Source of the DNA: Phoronis ovalis
Lineage: Eukaryota > Phoronida > Phoronidae
Assembly: GCA_028565635.1 (NCBI GenBank)
Contig: JAOXYB010090718.1
Coordinates: forward strand, 1-22,201
Length of the DNA: 22,201 bases
Direction of reading: 5' to 3'
Positions 1 to 12,200 of this stretch are shown piece by piece. Position 1 is the first letter of the stretch, and each line of letters begins with the position of its first letter. The notes below the pieces were generated by a model. It saw only the letters and a list, made by a program, of their open reading frames with translations, did not search any database and had not been told where the DNA came from. The translations under genes and the position numbers were made by a program.

Positions 1-120
1 CAATAACTCTATGTTGATAAAAGAACCTTCGAAGCTATCATTTAAGAATGGTTTATGTCCAAATTTGATGAAAATTGTATTGGAGTCTATGGAATATATA
101 ATACTAGTTTCGTCCCATAC
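1..120 (-). other. ADAMTS intron 9 (partial)
   Basis: Starts with the GTATGG donor at 120 and runs off the left edge. No exon of the disintegrin-like domain is readable in it. Confidence 0.8.
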
Positions 121-265
121 CTCAATTCCATCACAGTATTCTGCATCTTGTCCATATTGCAACCTGCACTGATGATTTGCATCATACATGACTCCTGGTG
201 GCAACACAGGGAAATCAAAATCATGGTCAATAGGTTCGTCTTCTAAACAATAACCCCAATCTCGA
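121..265 (-). CDS. ADAMTS7/ADAMTS12-like: ADAMTS exon 9: catalytic/disintegrin-like boundary
   Basis: Encodes the end of D452 to E500, phase 0 at its donor (GGAATTGAG|GTATGG). The acceptor is TTTTTCTTGTAG. It contains [12 protein letters not shown], then the start of the disintegrin-like domain, [17 protein letters not shown] with C485 and C496. In relatives the next exon opens with a VCxTLWC motif. No such sequence is visible in 1-118, so the next exon lies beyond the left edge. Residues 463-470 (PIDHDFDF) are acidic. Confidence 0.95.
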
Positions 266-3200
266 CTACAAGAAAAAATACACAAATGTAACAATGCACC
301 ATAAATTTGTCTGTAAAAATTGAAACCCTGTACAAAAATAGCTTAAAAACTTACTCTAAGAACTTGGTGATATCTGCACGGCTGCAGTTGGACCAGAGAA
401 GTGGACTGGTATCAACATGGAGTTGCGGTGACATGACATAGCGACGATCACCACTGGGCTGGATGCATCCATTGGTATAAGAATCATGTTTCATACCAAA
501 ACTATAACATAACATAACATATTCAATAATATTTTGCACTCTTAAATCCTGCATTAAACAAAGATGAGATTAATAATATAACAGATGAATGACAGCTGCT
601 CTACTGTGGGTTCATGAAATTACATATTCTATAAACACTAACTTTACTAGAAATAACATGTTAACACCTTCTATGGTTCAACAACTTGTTCATTGTAGTT
701 TACTCAATAAAGAGTCAAAGTACACATTTTTGGGAAGTTTATAAATCCAAGAGTTATTTCCCTGTGTTGCTTTCATATTTTGATATACATTTTTTTAAAA
801 ACACATCTTAAAAAAAAATGTTTTTTATCAAGTCATGTTTATATCAAATTCAAATCATATAATTAGTGAACTTTAGAGTATTATCAAATTAAGGCTGAAG
901 CGATATCTAACTGCCCACCCAAAATGTTTTCCTTCATAGATATTCATTTAAAAAATATATTTTTGGCCATCAATTTTTAACGAGGTATATTTTTAGACAA
1001 AGAGTTCCTCTACTATGAGTTACAGGGTCACATTTATTTATTATCTTAAACTCATGTAAACATATACTGATGTGGCCATCACATTATTGACCATTTAGTT
1101 GTGCACCGACCAGTTGAAATGTTATCACTCCTCAAACATCAAATACTGATGTACAGTTTACTCACTTGTGACCAATTTCATGGGCTACAGTGTATGCTAA
1201 AGCAAGTCCTGTATCTTCGTTCACATTACAACTTCTGTGTGGTTGACACATTCCAGACACCTGAGCCAAACCAAGAGTACTGCATGGTTGATTCATACGT
1301 GAACAAATATTATACCTGCAAATATATATACACAGCTAATTATATTGAAATACTAGTGACATGATTCACTGAGAACAAAAAGACAACACAGATTAAGAAG
1401 TTCTACATTTACACAAGAAAATGTTATATAACGGTTACCTTGTAAGGAGCACAGCAACATCATGGTGATTAGGATGGGAGTCGTCTTTGGGGTTAACATT
1501 TTTCTGCCACTTACAGAAACTAGCCAGTGTATTGTCGGCATGATGACTTATCTGTAGATCTTTCTGTAACATAGATATTTGTTTAAATGATAAGAAACAG
1601 TAAAAGGACAGTCTTAAAAAAACTGTTTGAAACAATTACAACTTTTTTTATTTTTAAGTTTTTAGTATTTGATAAAACTAATTAATTGAATAATAAACAG
1701 GCGGTGTGCAAGTAACAACAACAACTTTACCTCATCCTCCTCAAGAAGCATCATTCTTACAAGGTTGATATTAACAGCATTGCCAATACTGGCATCATGG
1801 TACATAGTGGACACCTAGAGACAAATGAACAGTGTAAGACACCTAGTCTATGATATGAAATAACACAAGTATTTCATCAAGACACAGATACTGTCAGTTA
1901 TATATTGCCTTCTGTTGAGCATAATCATTATTAGAAAAGGTAGATTTGAATGATTTAGTGTTGACGCTGTAATGCATTGAAAGGTGCGATGCTCATGGTA
2001 ATATTTTGACTTTAAAATGGCAAATATTGTTGGACAAACCTAATCTGAACTATATACACAAATTACAGCTGATTAAACAGAAAATAATCTTACTGTAGAA
2101 CAAGTATGCATTTTCAGAAAGGTGTCGATGATCATTTTGAACTTGCAACTGTATTTCCTTGTCACATTATTATGAAATCAATAAGATGGACATTTTTGAG
2201 TAAAATTTCACATATTTGAAAAAAATGTCCGACCCCGAAAACTTTAAATCCAACACCATGCAAGCACAAGTAATGGTCAAAATTAACAATATAAAAATAT
2301 CTTCAAAATCTTGTCTCAGACTCTTGCTATTCAAATGTTATGACCTCTGAGACATTTGGTAGTTGTTTGAAGTTATTTTAGCCAGTTTCTGCTTTGTATA
2401 TGCAGTAGTGTTTGTTTGTCTTTCCAAAAATATGATTTTTACCCAAAATACCAACAGAAATGTTAATTATATTTTCATTATCTTTTTTTAAATCCCTTTC
2501 CAAAAATATATACTTAGTATTTAAAATAAAGTCCTTGTAATGTTTACAAGGACTTTACATCCATCATCCACTACTTATATAGATAAAATTAACTGATTAT
2601 ACTAAAACATAATATTTACAACCATTTTCCTCAATTTTTTAGTATTACAAATTTTTGTGAATAATCCAAAGTACAAACACCACTTGTTGATGGTTAACCA
2701 CATGAACAGTTCTTGGGTACTAACAGGTGTACACTTCAAAATCAATTAGCTAAATTTATCAATTTTATTGGAGCAGCTAGAAATCATTTTTGCTATGAAT
2801 TGGTTATGTTTACATAGTAGTAATCATAATTGGCCAAAATGGTTGCAGGTGCACACAGTTAGACCACATAACTGGAACTGAAACTGTTTGAAAACCACTT
2901 TAATCTCTACCTACAGCTTTTTGTCATGATTATACCCTTCCAAGGAAATAATTGGATTATTCACAAATCCTTTATAAAGTATTTAGAACATGAGCAATTG
3001 TTGACCAGCATCTACTGATCAGGAAAACAAATGCTTCTTCCTGGAATACTCAAGTAAAATGGTGGGTAATCATGCTTGTTAATAAAACTGCATGAAAAGG
3101 GTGCTTATTTCAGGGAATAGGCTATGCATTTAAGGTTGAAAATGAAAAATATAGTTTTTAACTTGCTTAAGTGTCTGTTTTGCACGAGCGAGTCTTGCTT

Positions 3201-6200
3201 ATGTGACCATAAAGGTTCAGATTTTAACCCTGGTCAGTTTTCGCTGTAAGAGTCCTGTTTTTTCAGTTTTGAATGGGGTACCTGCTTCGGATAGTTTGTG
3301 TATATTGTGTATATGAGTTCCCCTCGGTGCTTCTTGAATAAGGGAATAGAATGCCATGAGTAAGGTGAGGTGTTAAGAAACCAATGTTAGGAAAATGAAA
3401 CTTCTTAAACAATCAAACTAAAAGAAATCCTTCCAGGTAAATAAGCAAAGGTTTATCCTTCAAAATAAACAAAAAAATAAAAGAAAATCCTTCCAGGTAA
3501 ATAAGCAAAGGTTTATCCTTCAAAATAAACAAAAAAATAATTTGTTTTATTTCTTACTTACATTCATCGAAAATTAAATGAGGATATAGTGCAGGGCCGT
3601 TTATAGAAAATAAATTGAATGAATTGACTTGCGTGAACACTAAGTACCACACAAACTTTAGCAAACATAAAGTGACAACATTTAGATAGGTACACTCACC
3701 ATATTCATTATAGTCATTACATATGTTTCAATGTCTTCGTCTTTATAGTAATTCATCATTTTAGGATCGACCACAACTAGTGTTTCCACATTTCGTTCTG
3801 AACTAATAGATCGTTTATGTCGTCTATGGCTGCTTTTATTCTTGCGTACATGTTCTTCCCACCGTGATCTTTGTTTCTCTGTGTCTACATGGTTAATTTC
3901 AGAACCTAACAACAAAATTAAAAATGTGCTGAAATTTAATTATTAACAATATTTTTTTAGCTGCACTACTACAGAAGTTTTCAATTGTAAATTAAAGGTT
4001 TCAGTGAAAAGATCAGCGTTTTATTTTAAGAGCTATAGAATATGGAACTAAAACTCTATGGAGTCCCTACTGTTTACAGTAAACTCAACAGCTGGAATGC
4101 CCCAAACAGTAAACTCAAGCTAGGAGGCCCCACTGCTGTACCCATTATATTGTCATATCCTTAACTTTCATTCCCCAAGGCAATTGACAGGCTAACATCA
4201 ACTACATAATAAATGCCTTGTATAGCATCTCAAAATATGGGGAAATAATGAAATAGTACTGCACCTTTTTGCTTATATTATTACTGTGGATTCCATGTTG
4301 GGAAAGACAAGTAGTTTGCCTGGGTTTTTGGGCATTTGACAAAGAAGTTGGTGGGGTGTGAGGCCCAAGGTATAATAATAATTCATAGTAAAAATTTATT
4401 TGTGAAAACCATATCCCATAGTAAATTTTTTTCCGAAAAGTACACCCCATGGTCAACGATATCGAACGGAAAAAATTTCAAGAAATACATCATTGGAAAT
4501 AAATTATTTATTGTAAATATGTACCCCCACGTTAAAAAAGATATATGCAAAAACTGACTCCTATGGTAAAATTTTTTAAAATAAACATAAAGATATCCAA
4601 GGTAAAAACCAAATGCTGAAAAAAGTGACCCATGAGGCGGCACATATATACAATCACTTCGAATGAGACTGCCCCCCTGCGGGTGTTTTGACACATTAAA
4701 ATGCAAAAAATCCAAATCAAACATATTAATGAATTCCTCTAGCGAAATGCAAGCCTTTTCCTAGTGTCAGATAACTAAGAGAAGAGTGCTTTTGTTTTTA
4801 TTTTTGTAATCATGTACATTTACAACATTAAATGAAGCCACAGTCAGACACCTGTACAAATACTTTTACTACAGCAGTGTCTGGATTAAATTCCAGGATC
4901 ACCAGTTGTGGATTGGTCCAGATAATTGCTAACAAATATATTGCAGAAGTGAACATGTTCTGTATTGTCTTTTTATCCTTTGTTTCATATCACGTCACTG
5001 TTGTGTGACAAGCATTGCAAACAATTAACAGTCAAGACAAAGATATTGGAAAAGTACATCAAAATACCTCATTACAAAACAGCCATGTTAGTTATAATAG
5101 TCCCAGATAAAATAGGTCAGCAGAAATATGAAAACATTCAGAAATTGTGAAGGCATCTCTCTCTCTCCTCTCTCTCTCTGTCCCGGGGGGTACTCAAGGT
5201 ATTTTTTGGTGGGGGTGTGCAGCCCATTGAAAATTTTGGATTTGGATTGCATACTTCTTACTGTATTTTTTTGGAATGCTACCGTAAAGAAATTCAAAAG
5301 TTTGGATTGCTACCCGCTGCTTACAGCAAATAATTTGTATTAACTTTAGGTTTGTATCCATAAAACGATTTTTGGAATTTGGTTTGTATCAGTAAAAATG
5401 GATTGCTACCCAAATATTTTTAAATTTTGGATTGCTGCTCTTATATTTCACAAAATTTCGATTGCTACCCTTATATTTCAAAAAATTTGAATTGGGTTTG
5501 CTACCACAAGGTAAAATATTTTGGATTGGGTTCTGCAGCACATCCCTGTAGTAAAAAAAACACGAGTACCCCGGGCTCTCTCCCCTCTCTGTATCAAAAA
5601 CAATTTTATCTTCATTAAATTTTAGCAAAGAGCAGATTACTTATGAGAACATAACTACATGTAACTGTTGCAACCTTTTACATTTTGTCTGCAAAGTTAT
5701 TTTTGGTTATAATTGAGAAAACAAATACTATTGACTGACAGACCCATTTAGTATAAAAAATAACAGATTGATGATTCATTTTTACATGGAAAGCAAAGAG
5801 AGCTGCTAATGGCTGTGTTCTCTGCTTTCCCCACAACAGTACTATGTTTTGCCTTTTCTGTTTGAAATTCTTAAATTTATTGATAACTGGCAAGAATTTT
5901 TTATAAACACAGTTGTACTTCCAGTAAACCATGTATCATCTACAATGTTTAGACAATGTAGGAAACCGGTGTGCAAACAGTAACAGTTTCTTAAGCCTTG
6001 TTCGCACAGACAATAACGATGAAAATATTAGCCAGAACAAAAATCTTGCAAACTTTAATCGCAATTATGATTGTTCGCATGTGTTTGCGATTGAACATTC
6101 TCCCCAGACCAGTAGACTGACCTATATGTTATAGGCATATGCTCCCCAGACCAGTAGACTGACCTATATGTTACATGCATATGTCTCCCCAGACCAGTAG

Positions 6201-9200
6201 ACTGACCTATATGTTATATGCATATGCTCCCCAGACCAGTAGACTGACCTATATGTTATATGCATATGCTCCCCAGACCAGTATACTGACCTATATGTTA
6301 TATGCATATGCGATTGCACATTCTCCCCAGACCAGTAGACTGACCGATATGTTATATGCATATGGTCCCCAGACCAGTAGACTGACCTATATGTTATATG
6401 CATATGCTCCCCAGACCAGTACACTGACCTATATGTTATATGCATATGCGATTGAACATTTTCCCCAGACCAGTAGACTGACCTATATGTTATATGCATA
6501 TGCTCCCCAGACCAGTACACTGACCTATATGTTACATGCATATGCTCCCCAGACCAGTAGACTGACATATATGTTATATGCATATGCTCCCCAGACCAGT
6601 AGACTGACCTATATGTTATATGCATATGCTCCCCAGACCAGTAGACTGACCTATATGTTATATGCATATGCGATTGAACAGTCTCCCCAGACCAGTAGAC
6701 TGACCGATATGTTGTATGCATATGCTCCCCAGACCAGTAGACTGACCTATATGTTATATGCAATTGAACATTTTCCCCAGACCAGTACACTGACCTATAT
6801 GTTATATGCATATGCTCCCCAGACCAGTACACTGACCTGTATGTTACATGCATATGCTCCCCAGACCAGTAGACTGACCTATATGTTATATGCATATGCT
6901 CCCCAGACCAGTACACTGACCTATATGTTGTATGCATATGCTCCCCAGACCAGTACACCGACCTATATGTTATATGCATATGCTCCCCAGACCAGTACAC
7001 AGACCTATATGTTCCCCAGACCAGTAGACTGACCTATATGTTACATGCATATGCTCCCCAGACCAGTAGACTGACCTATATGTTACATGCATATTCTCCC
7101 CAGACCTGTAGACCGACCTATATGTTCTATGCATATGCTCCCAAGACCAGTAGACTGACCTATATGTTATATGCATATGCGCATTTATTTTGTTTACATG
7201 ATTAATTCCACATGCATGCAAAATGGAGAAATTGTTATCATACTTGTTTTGTTTCTTTATACAAAAATCACAGAGCAAAGATATAATGAAGGCAAGATAA
7301 GACAGAGGGGAATGTTAAGAGATGTTGTTGCATGAGGAGACAGTGTAACTTTCTTTTCTTGTTAATACTTTCATCAAGAATGATCACCCTAACGACTGAC
7401 CATGAAACCAGCACTGTGCAAGTCTATCTTTCAAGACAAATTGTCCACCTGTAAACACCTCCTTTTGGTAGATTGAAAATGAAAGCTTTATCTTTTACGA
7501 TTTATCTTGCAAGCGTTTGCACGACAAAAAAAAGGTGGATTAATCCTGCAAGTGAGTTTATTCGCTTTTATTTGCTCTCGTGCAAACAAGGTTTTAGATT
7601 TGGTAGCAAATTGAACATCAGTCCATATTTACATAATAAAAAACAATTCCATACAAATAAATATGACTAACTCACCTTCTACGCCACAGAAATCGTCATT
7701 AGATTCTTTATGCTTGTCATGGTGATGCTTATGATGAGGAACAGGGAGATGTTCATGTTTATAGATGATATGAGGATGATGTGGCTCTCTTGTTGTGTTA
7801 TGGCCTTTCACTGGCTCAATGAAATAGTGACCACCTTGTGTCATTATAACTCCATTCTGAAAGATGAAAATTGCATACAAAAATAGTCATTACACCATAG
7901 ATCTAAAAACTGCATAAAACAGATCCGCCAAAGGGTGTTTTTTTCAGCTTTTCAAATCCAAGGAGGAATCTGTGATTTTGTCGTCATGCGACTTTCTTAA
8001 AAAAAAATCTGTACATTACTGCTAAACATACTAGGTAAATACATACATTCCCTAATCCATGAGGAAATGACAACTATATTTTAGGACTAAAGGTACTTTA
8101 TATGGTAACAACATATGGAACTCCAGACTCCCCTCAATGAGATATGGTATATCTAACTTTTTACCAGTGTGCAAACCTATTACAAAGCCTTTCTTAATTT
8201 TTCACAGGCCCCAAGTCTGGCCATCATAATTAATTTTGAACCAGACCTTAAGTTAATTAAGCCTAATTGTGCAACACTAATCAATGATATAATGTGTACC
8301 AACAACATCAACACTGGCTAACATCCCCAGACATAAACTTAACTAAAATTCTGTCAACAGTTTCAGATACCAAATCTTTATGGGGTGCATATGAACACAA
8401 ACTTGCAAAATCCAGGTTAATATTATAGAAATAAGATATTCTTTATAATCTGTTAAAAGTAACGAATCCAGAGAGGAGGGGCAACTGCCCCTTTTTTCAA
8501 CTTTTAGTATAGGGTATTTTTAAATTTTTATTTAACACTTTACCATGGGAGTACAATTTAAAATTTTTACCATAGGGTATATGTTTCCGATAAATGATTC
8601 TTTACCACAGGGTGCCGCATTTTGGGTATACATTTCCAGCATTCTGCTGGCTGTGTTTTGTACATTTCTAAGATTTTTTTACCACAGGGTATGTTTTTTG
8701 CTAATAAAGTTTTTTACCATGGGGTATGTTTTTGTAATGCAGTTTTTACCATGAACTTCACCCCCTCCCCACCTGTTATTTGTGATTATGAGCTTGCAAC
8801 ATTTGCTGTGGTTGTCTAAAAACTTGAAAGTTAATATGGAAAGTAGCCAGAAATACGTTCATTTTACAAATGGACATGGTTTAACATTTAACTCCTACAA
8901 AACAATAACAGGCAGTAACAAATTCAAATTAACACATTTTTTACATACAACTTTAAGCATCTTCACGATAAGTATGACTTACTGCCTCAGCCAATTGATG
9001 TAATTTCTGTTCAGAACTTTGAAATTACCTTTGAAACTTACTACTCCAAAGGTTTTGGGAAGAAGGTATATTTCCATAAATTTGTTGATAACTTACATTA
9101 TACATTAATTGTTTTTTATTTCTAGTTCTAGTTTTTGAAACCCAACTGCCACATGTTTACAGTAAACTTACAACAAATATTGTTTTAATGTGTTGGACAA

Positions 9201-12200
9201 TGTTATAACTGCAATTTCATGGTCAAGCTAATTATGGAATCTTTGTAAATTTTGGATTTTTAATGTTATCCCTCCATGATTATCTATGTCAATTATCTGA
9301 CCATGGCAAAGTATCAAGTGTCAGCCACAGCATGAGAAAAATTAAATAATTAAATTCAAAACACTTTAGTGCTGTCCTGACTTTATAAACATACTATCAA
9401 AACATTTACATTTTGCTGGTGGTCTTGCTTGTAATAAATATGTGTTCACAGAGTTAATGTGTAGCAACAGTTCTGTCTTAATATCAATCTGTAAAAATGT
9501 GTCATTGACTTGAAATATGAAATAAAAGGCCTCTATTACATATGAAAACAGATAACTATACCAGATGCATAAAAATCGGTCACATTTAATGGTATTTTAA
9601 AAATGTTTTTACTTGAAATCAGGAATTCAAAATATCTTTCTTCTATCAGTTTTTCCCTTTCATTCTTTTACTAAAAAACAAAATTGTCCGATGCAATTTA
9701 CTGCGTCAAAATCTAACTCAAATAAAAGCCATTTGAAAACAGTTAGGCCTTTGTTAGTCAACTTTATGTTGGCAATTTTCAAAGATGTTGCAAAAATGCT
9801 GAGAGGCATGCTGATTACATTACAATCTTTTTTACAACCACAGCAGGAATAAATATATCAAACTTAAATTGATCTTAATTACTGTTAAAAGATTTTGAAG
9901 CTTGAAAAAATTTCATTAAAATATGCAGACAGAGAAAAACTTGATCAAAATCAGGAACCATTTTAAAGCTAAGTAAAGAGCATGTTTAGAGACTGTGTTT
10001 TCACATACCATGAAAATACCAACTGATAAACAGCTCATTACACACTATTACTATAACATAGATATGGATGGTTGAAAAGCTCCAGCTTTTAAGATTGCCT
10101 ATGTTTTAATTGTATTAATTTATATACTTCTTGTGACTATTTACAAGGAATCCTTCTACTTACAAATACAATAGTTGCCAAACATAAGGAACTTTTACTG
10201 CATGGTTTCTACTCTGTACATGCCATGATTCATGATTGAGTTTTTATGAGGTCTCATTAATAGTTCAAGGGCCACTTGAAATTATTTTCTATTGACTGTT
10301 AGAACAGCTACTATTTCCTGTATTAAGTGGCTATTACCAATGACAGCTCAACATGAGGATTGTCTAATAGTGAAGATGCAAACAAACAGCATTTACACCA
10401 ACATAGCAGTCAGCTGGAATCATGATCACTGGGATATTGACATTTTCATAGTTACAGGACAGGTGAAATCACATTAAAGCTACATGACAGACATGCCACC
10501 TTCACAGCTACAGTAACAGATACACAGAGATGCAATGTCAAAACGGAGTTGTTATTTTTTGAGTGACACAGGTGCAAGTGCGTGGCAAACCACGCCCTGC
10601 TAGGGGGTCCATGAGTATGCCCCCCTGAAAATTTTGAAGATTAAGATGCAGTTTCCGTCAATCTGGTGCAATTTAAGCTAAAATCACTGTTTTAGTAAGC
10701 TTTCTTAGGCAATGACTGGAAACCGAGAGAAATAGCATTACAAACGGGAGCTGGGTCCTAAAACAGGGCGTCTCCCTCCCAGATTTCTCTGTCAAACCGG
10801 GAGACTTGGCATCACTGGACACACAGACATCTTCAAGATTACACAAGGCAGTATCTCAACCATGCAAACCCAGATGCAAAAACATAAATTAATGAAATAA
10901 CAAAAAAGTCAGAAATCCAATACTCAATAGTTTTTATGTTTCAAGTATTGATTATTGTTTTAAGTCAGATAACTACAGAGTGAATGAGTCAGTAAGATAT
11001 ACTACACAGTTTATCAAAAGAGAAAAGATAAAATTCTGCCATATGCCAGATGTGACTCATATCAAAACAGATAGTGAGAAAATGCCTCTTGCTTTCCATC
11101 CGTCACTAATGACTTGAAGAAACACAGCAGACAAAAGTACAATAGCCTATGACACTGCTGATGTCAGAGTATTTGTCAATTATAGATTTGATTACAAAAC
11201 AAAACATAAACAGCACTTCAGAATGTAGGAAAAGAAACACCATTTTCAAGTGCATAATCCAATAAGAATCATTAGTGTTAACCCTTTCTAAACAAATATA
11301 TAGATTTGAAAACCAAAATCATGAGGGACTGCACATCTCAATCAGCACAAAATCTAAACATATAAAATGGACAGCAACTTTTGGGATAAAATTTCAAAAT
11401 ATTTTCCACATGAATGTTTTGTCAATGGCCACCCATATTTGCACTGCTTTGGTAAGTTGTTCCAACTTAACAGATTTTTATGCATTTCACCATGTTCAAG
11501 ATGCAAAAGATATTGTACTGTCTGATACCCAAATCAACAACAAAACCATATGGTTTATGGTACTTGCAAAGATTTAGCTACTTTTATTATGAGATGAAAT
11601 GTTATTTACAGCAATATAGCTAATTACAACATTAATACTGATTCAGTGACTGTTTTGTTCTAATGAAAACTTACCCATAGTCTGCATGAATATTTTATTG
11701 TTTAGGAACCCAGTCATATTTCGGGGAATCATTGGATTTTTTTCAGATTTTTTGGAAAATAATGAAAATCACCAGGGGTGCTAAGTGGGATTGACTCTAC
11801 AACGGAATTAAGATAATGTACTTTAGTTGTCATATTTGTTTAAATTCAATATGGCTACCAAATTTTAAACTCAGGCTGTGGTGAATTTGTTGGGACTGGG
11901 TAAAATAATTCCATGACTTTTGCGCTCTGAGTAAGCTGACCTTCAGTATCCGCACCCATTTCTGATACATAAGCTCCATGTGGAGAAACGGGTGCGGATA
12001 TTGATGGCCGGTTTAACCAGAATGTCACTTTTGATATATGAAATAATGTCACATCTACCTAATGTTACATACTAATTTTAATAACATCATTCATGCCTTT
12101 TTTTACAAATGACCTGGTATTTGCATGCCTAACAAAAATGGAAATTATTTAGCTTTGATATTTAACAGTAATATACTAGATCATTAATTAATAATAATAA

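Larger units (their letters stand above)
1815..3699 (-). other. ADAMTS intron 4
   Basis: An 1885-nt intron between the first two catalytic-domain exons. It contains the perfect hairpin at 2527-2557 and the 60-bp duplication at 3421-3540. The rest is unremarkable AT-rich sequence. Confidence 0.85.
3906..7675 (-). other. ADAMTS intron 3
   Basis: A 3770-nt intron between the two propeptide-end exons, rich in repeats. It holds a short imperfect direct repeat (4076-4132), a T-rich interspersed repeat (about 4340-4690), a CT tract with an inverted-end element (5157-5590) and the minisatellite (6088-7179). The stretches 4700-5150, 5600-6080 and 7190-7670 show no gene or clear repeat, apart from a GTTTGCACGA/TCGTGCAAAC inverted pair at 7515-7524 and 7578-7587. 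Confidence 0.8.

Noticed and set aside
1101-1364. 87-codon plus-strand frame
   Set aside because: It lies antisense to ADAMTS exon 7, whose minus-strand reading carries the conserved zinc-binding site.
4383-4724. 113-codon minus-strand hydrophobic frame as a membrane protein
   Set aside because: It coincides with a T-rich repeat whose diverged copy at 8472-8775 gives a similar spurious peptide. Phe/Tyr/Leu-rich translation follows from T runs.
5128-5628. Several 60-80 codon frames on both strands
   Set aside because: All lie across the inverted-end element at 5182-5575 and repeat the translated GGATTGCTACCC unit; no transposase motif is present.
6164-7032. Long open frames (278 and 285 codons) on both strands with 14-residue peptide repeats
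   Set aside because: They arise because a 42-bp tandem unit without stops is repeated. They lie in an ADAMTS intron, have no start context or flanking coding signal, and one unit with an extra base and one truncated unit break the frames.
6088-7179. CRISPR-like array
   Set aside because: There are no distinct spacers of constant size, since the units are contiguous and whole-unit similar. The context is a eukaryotic gene.
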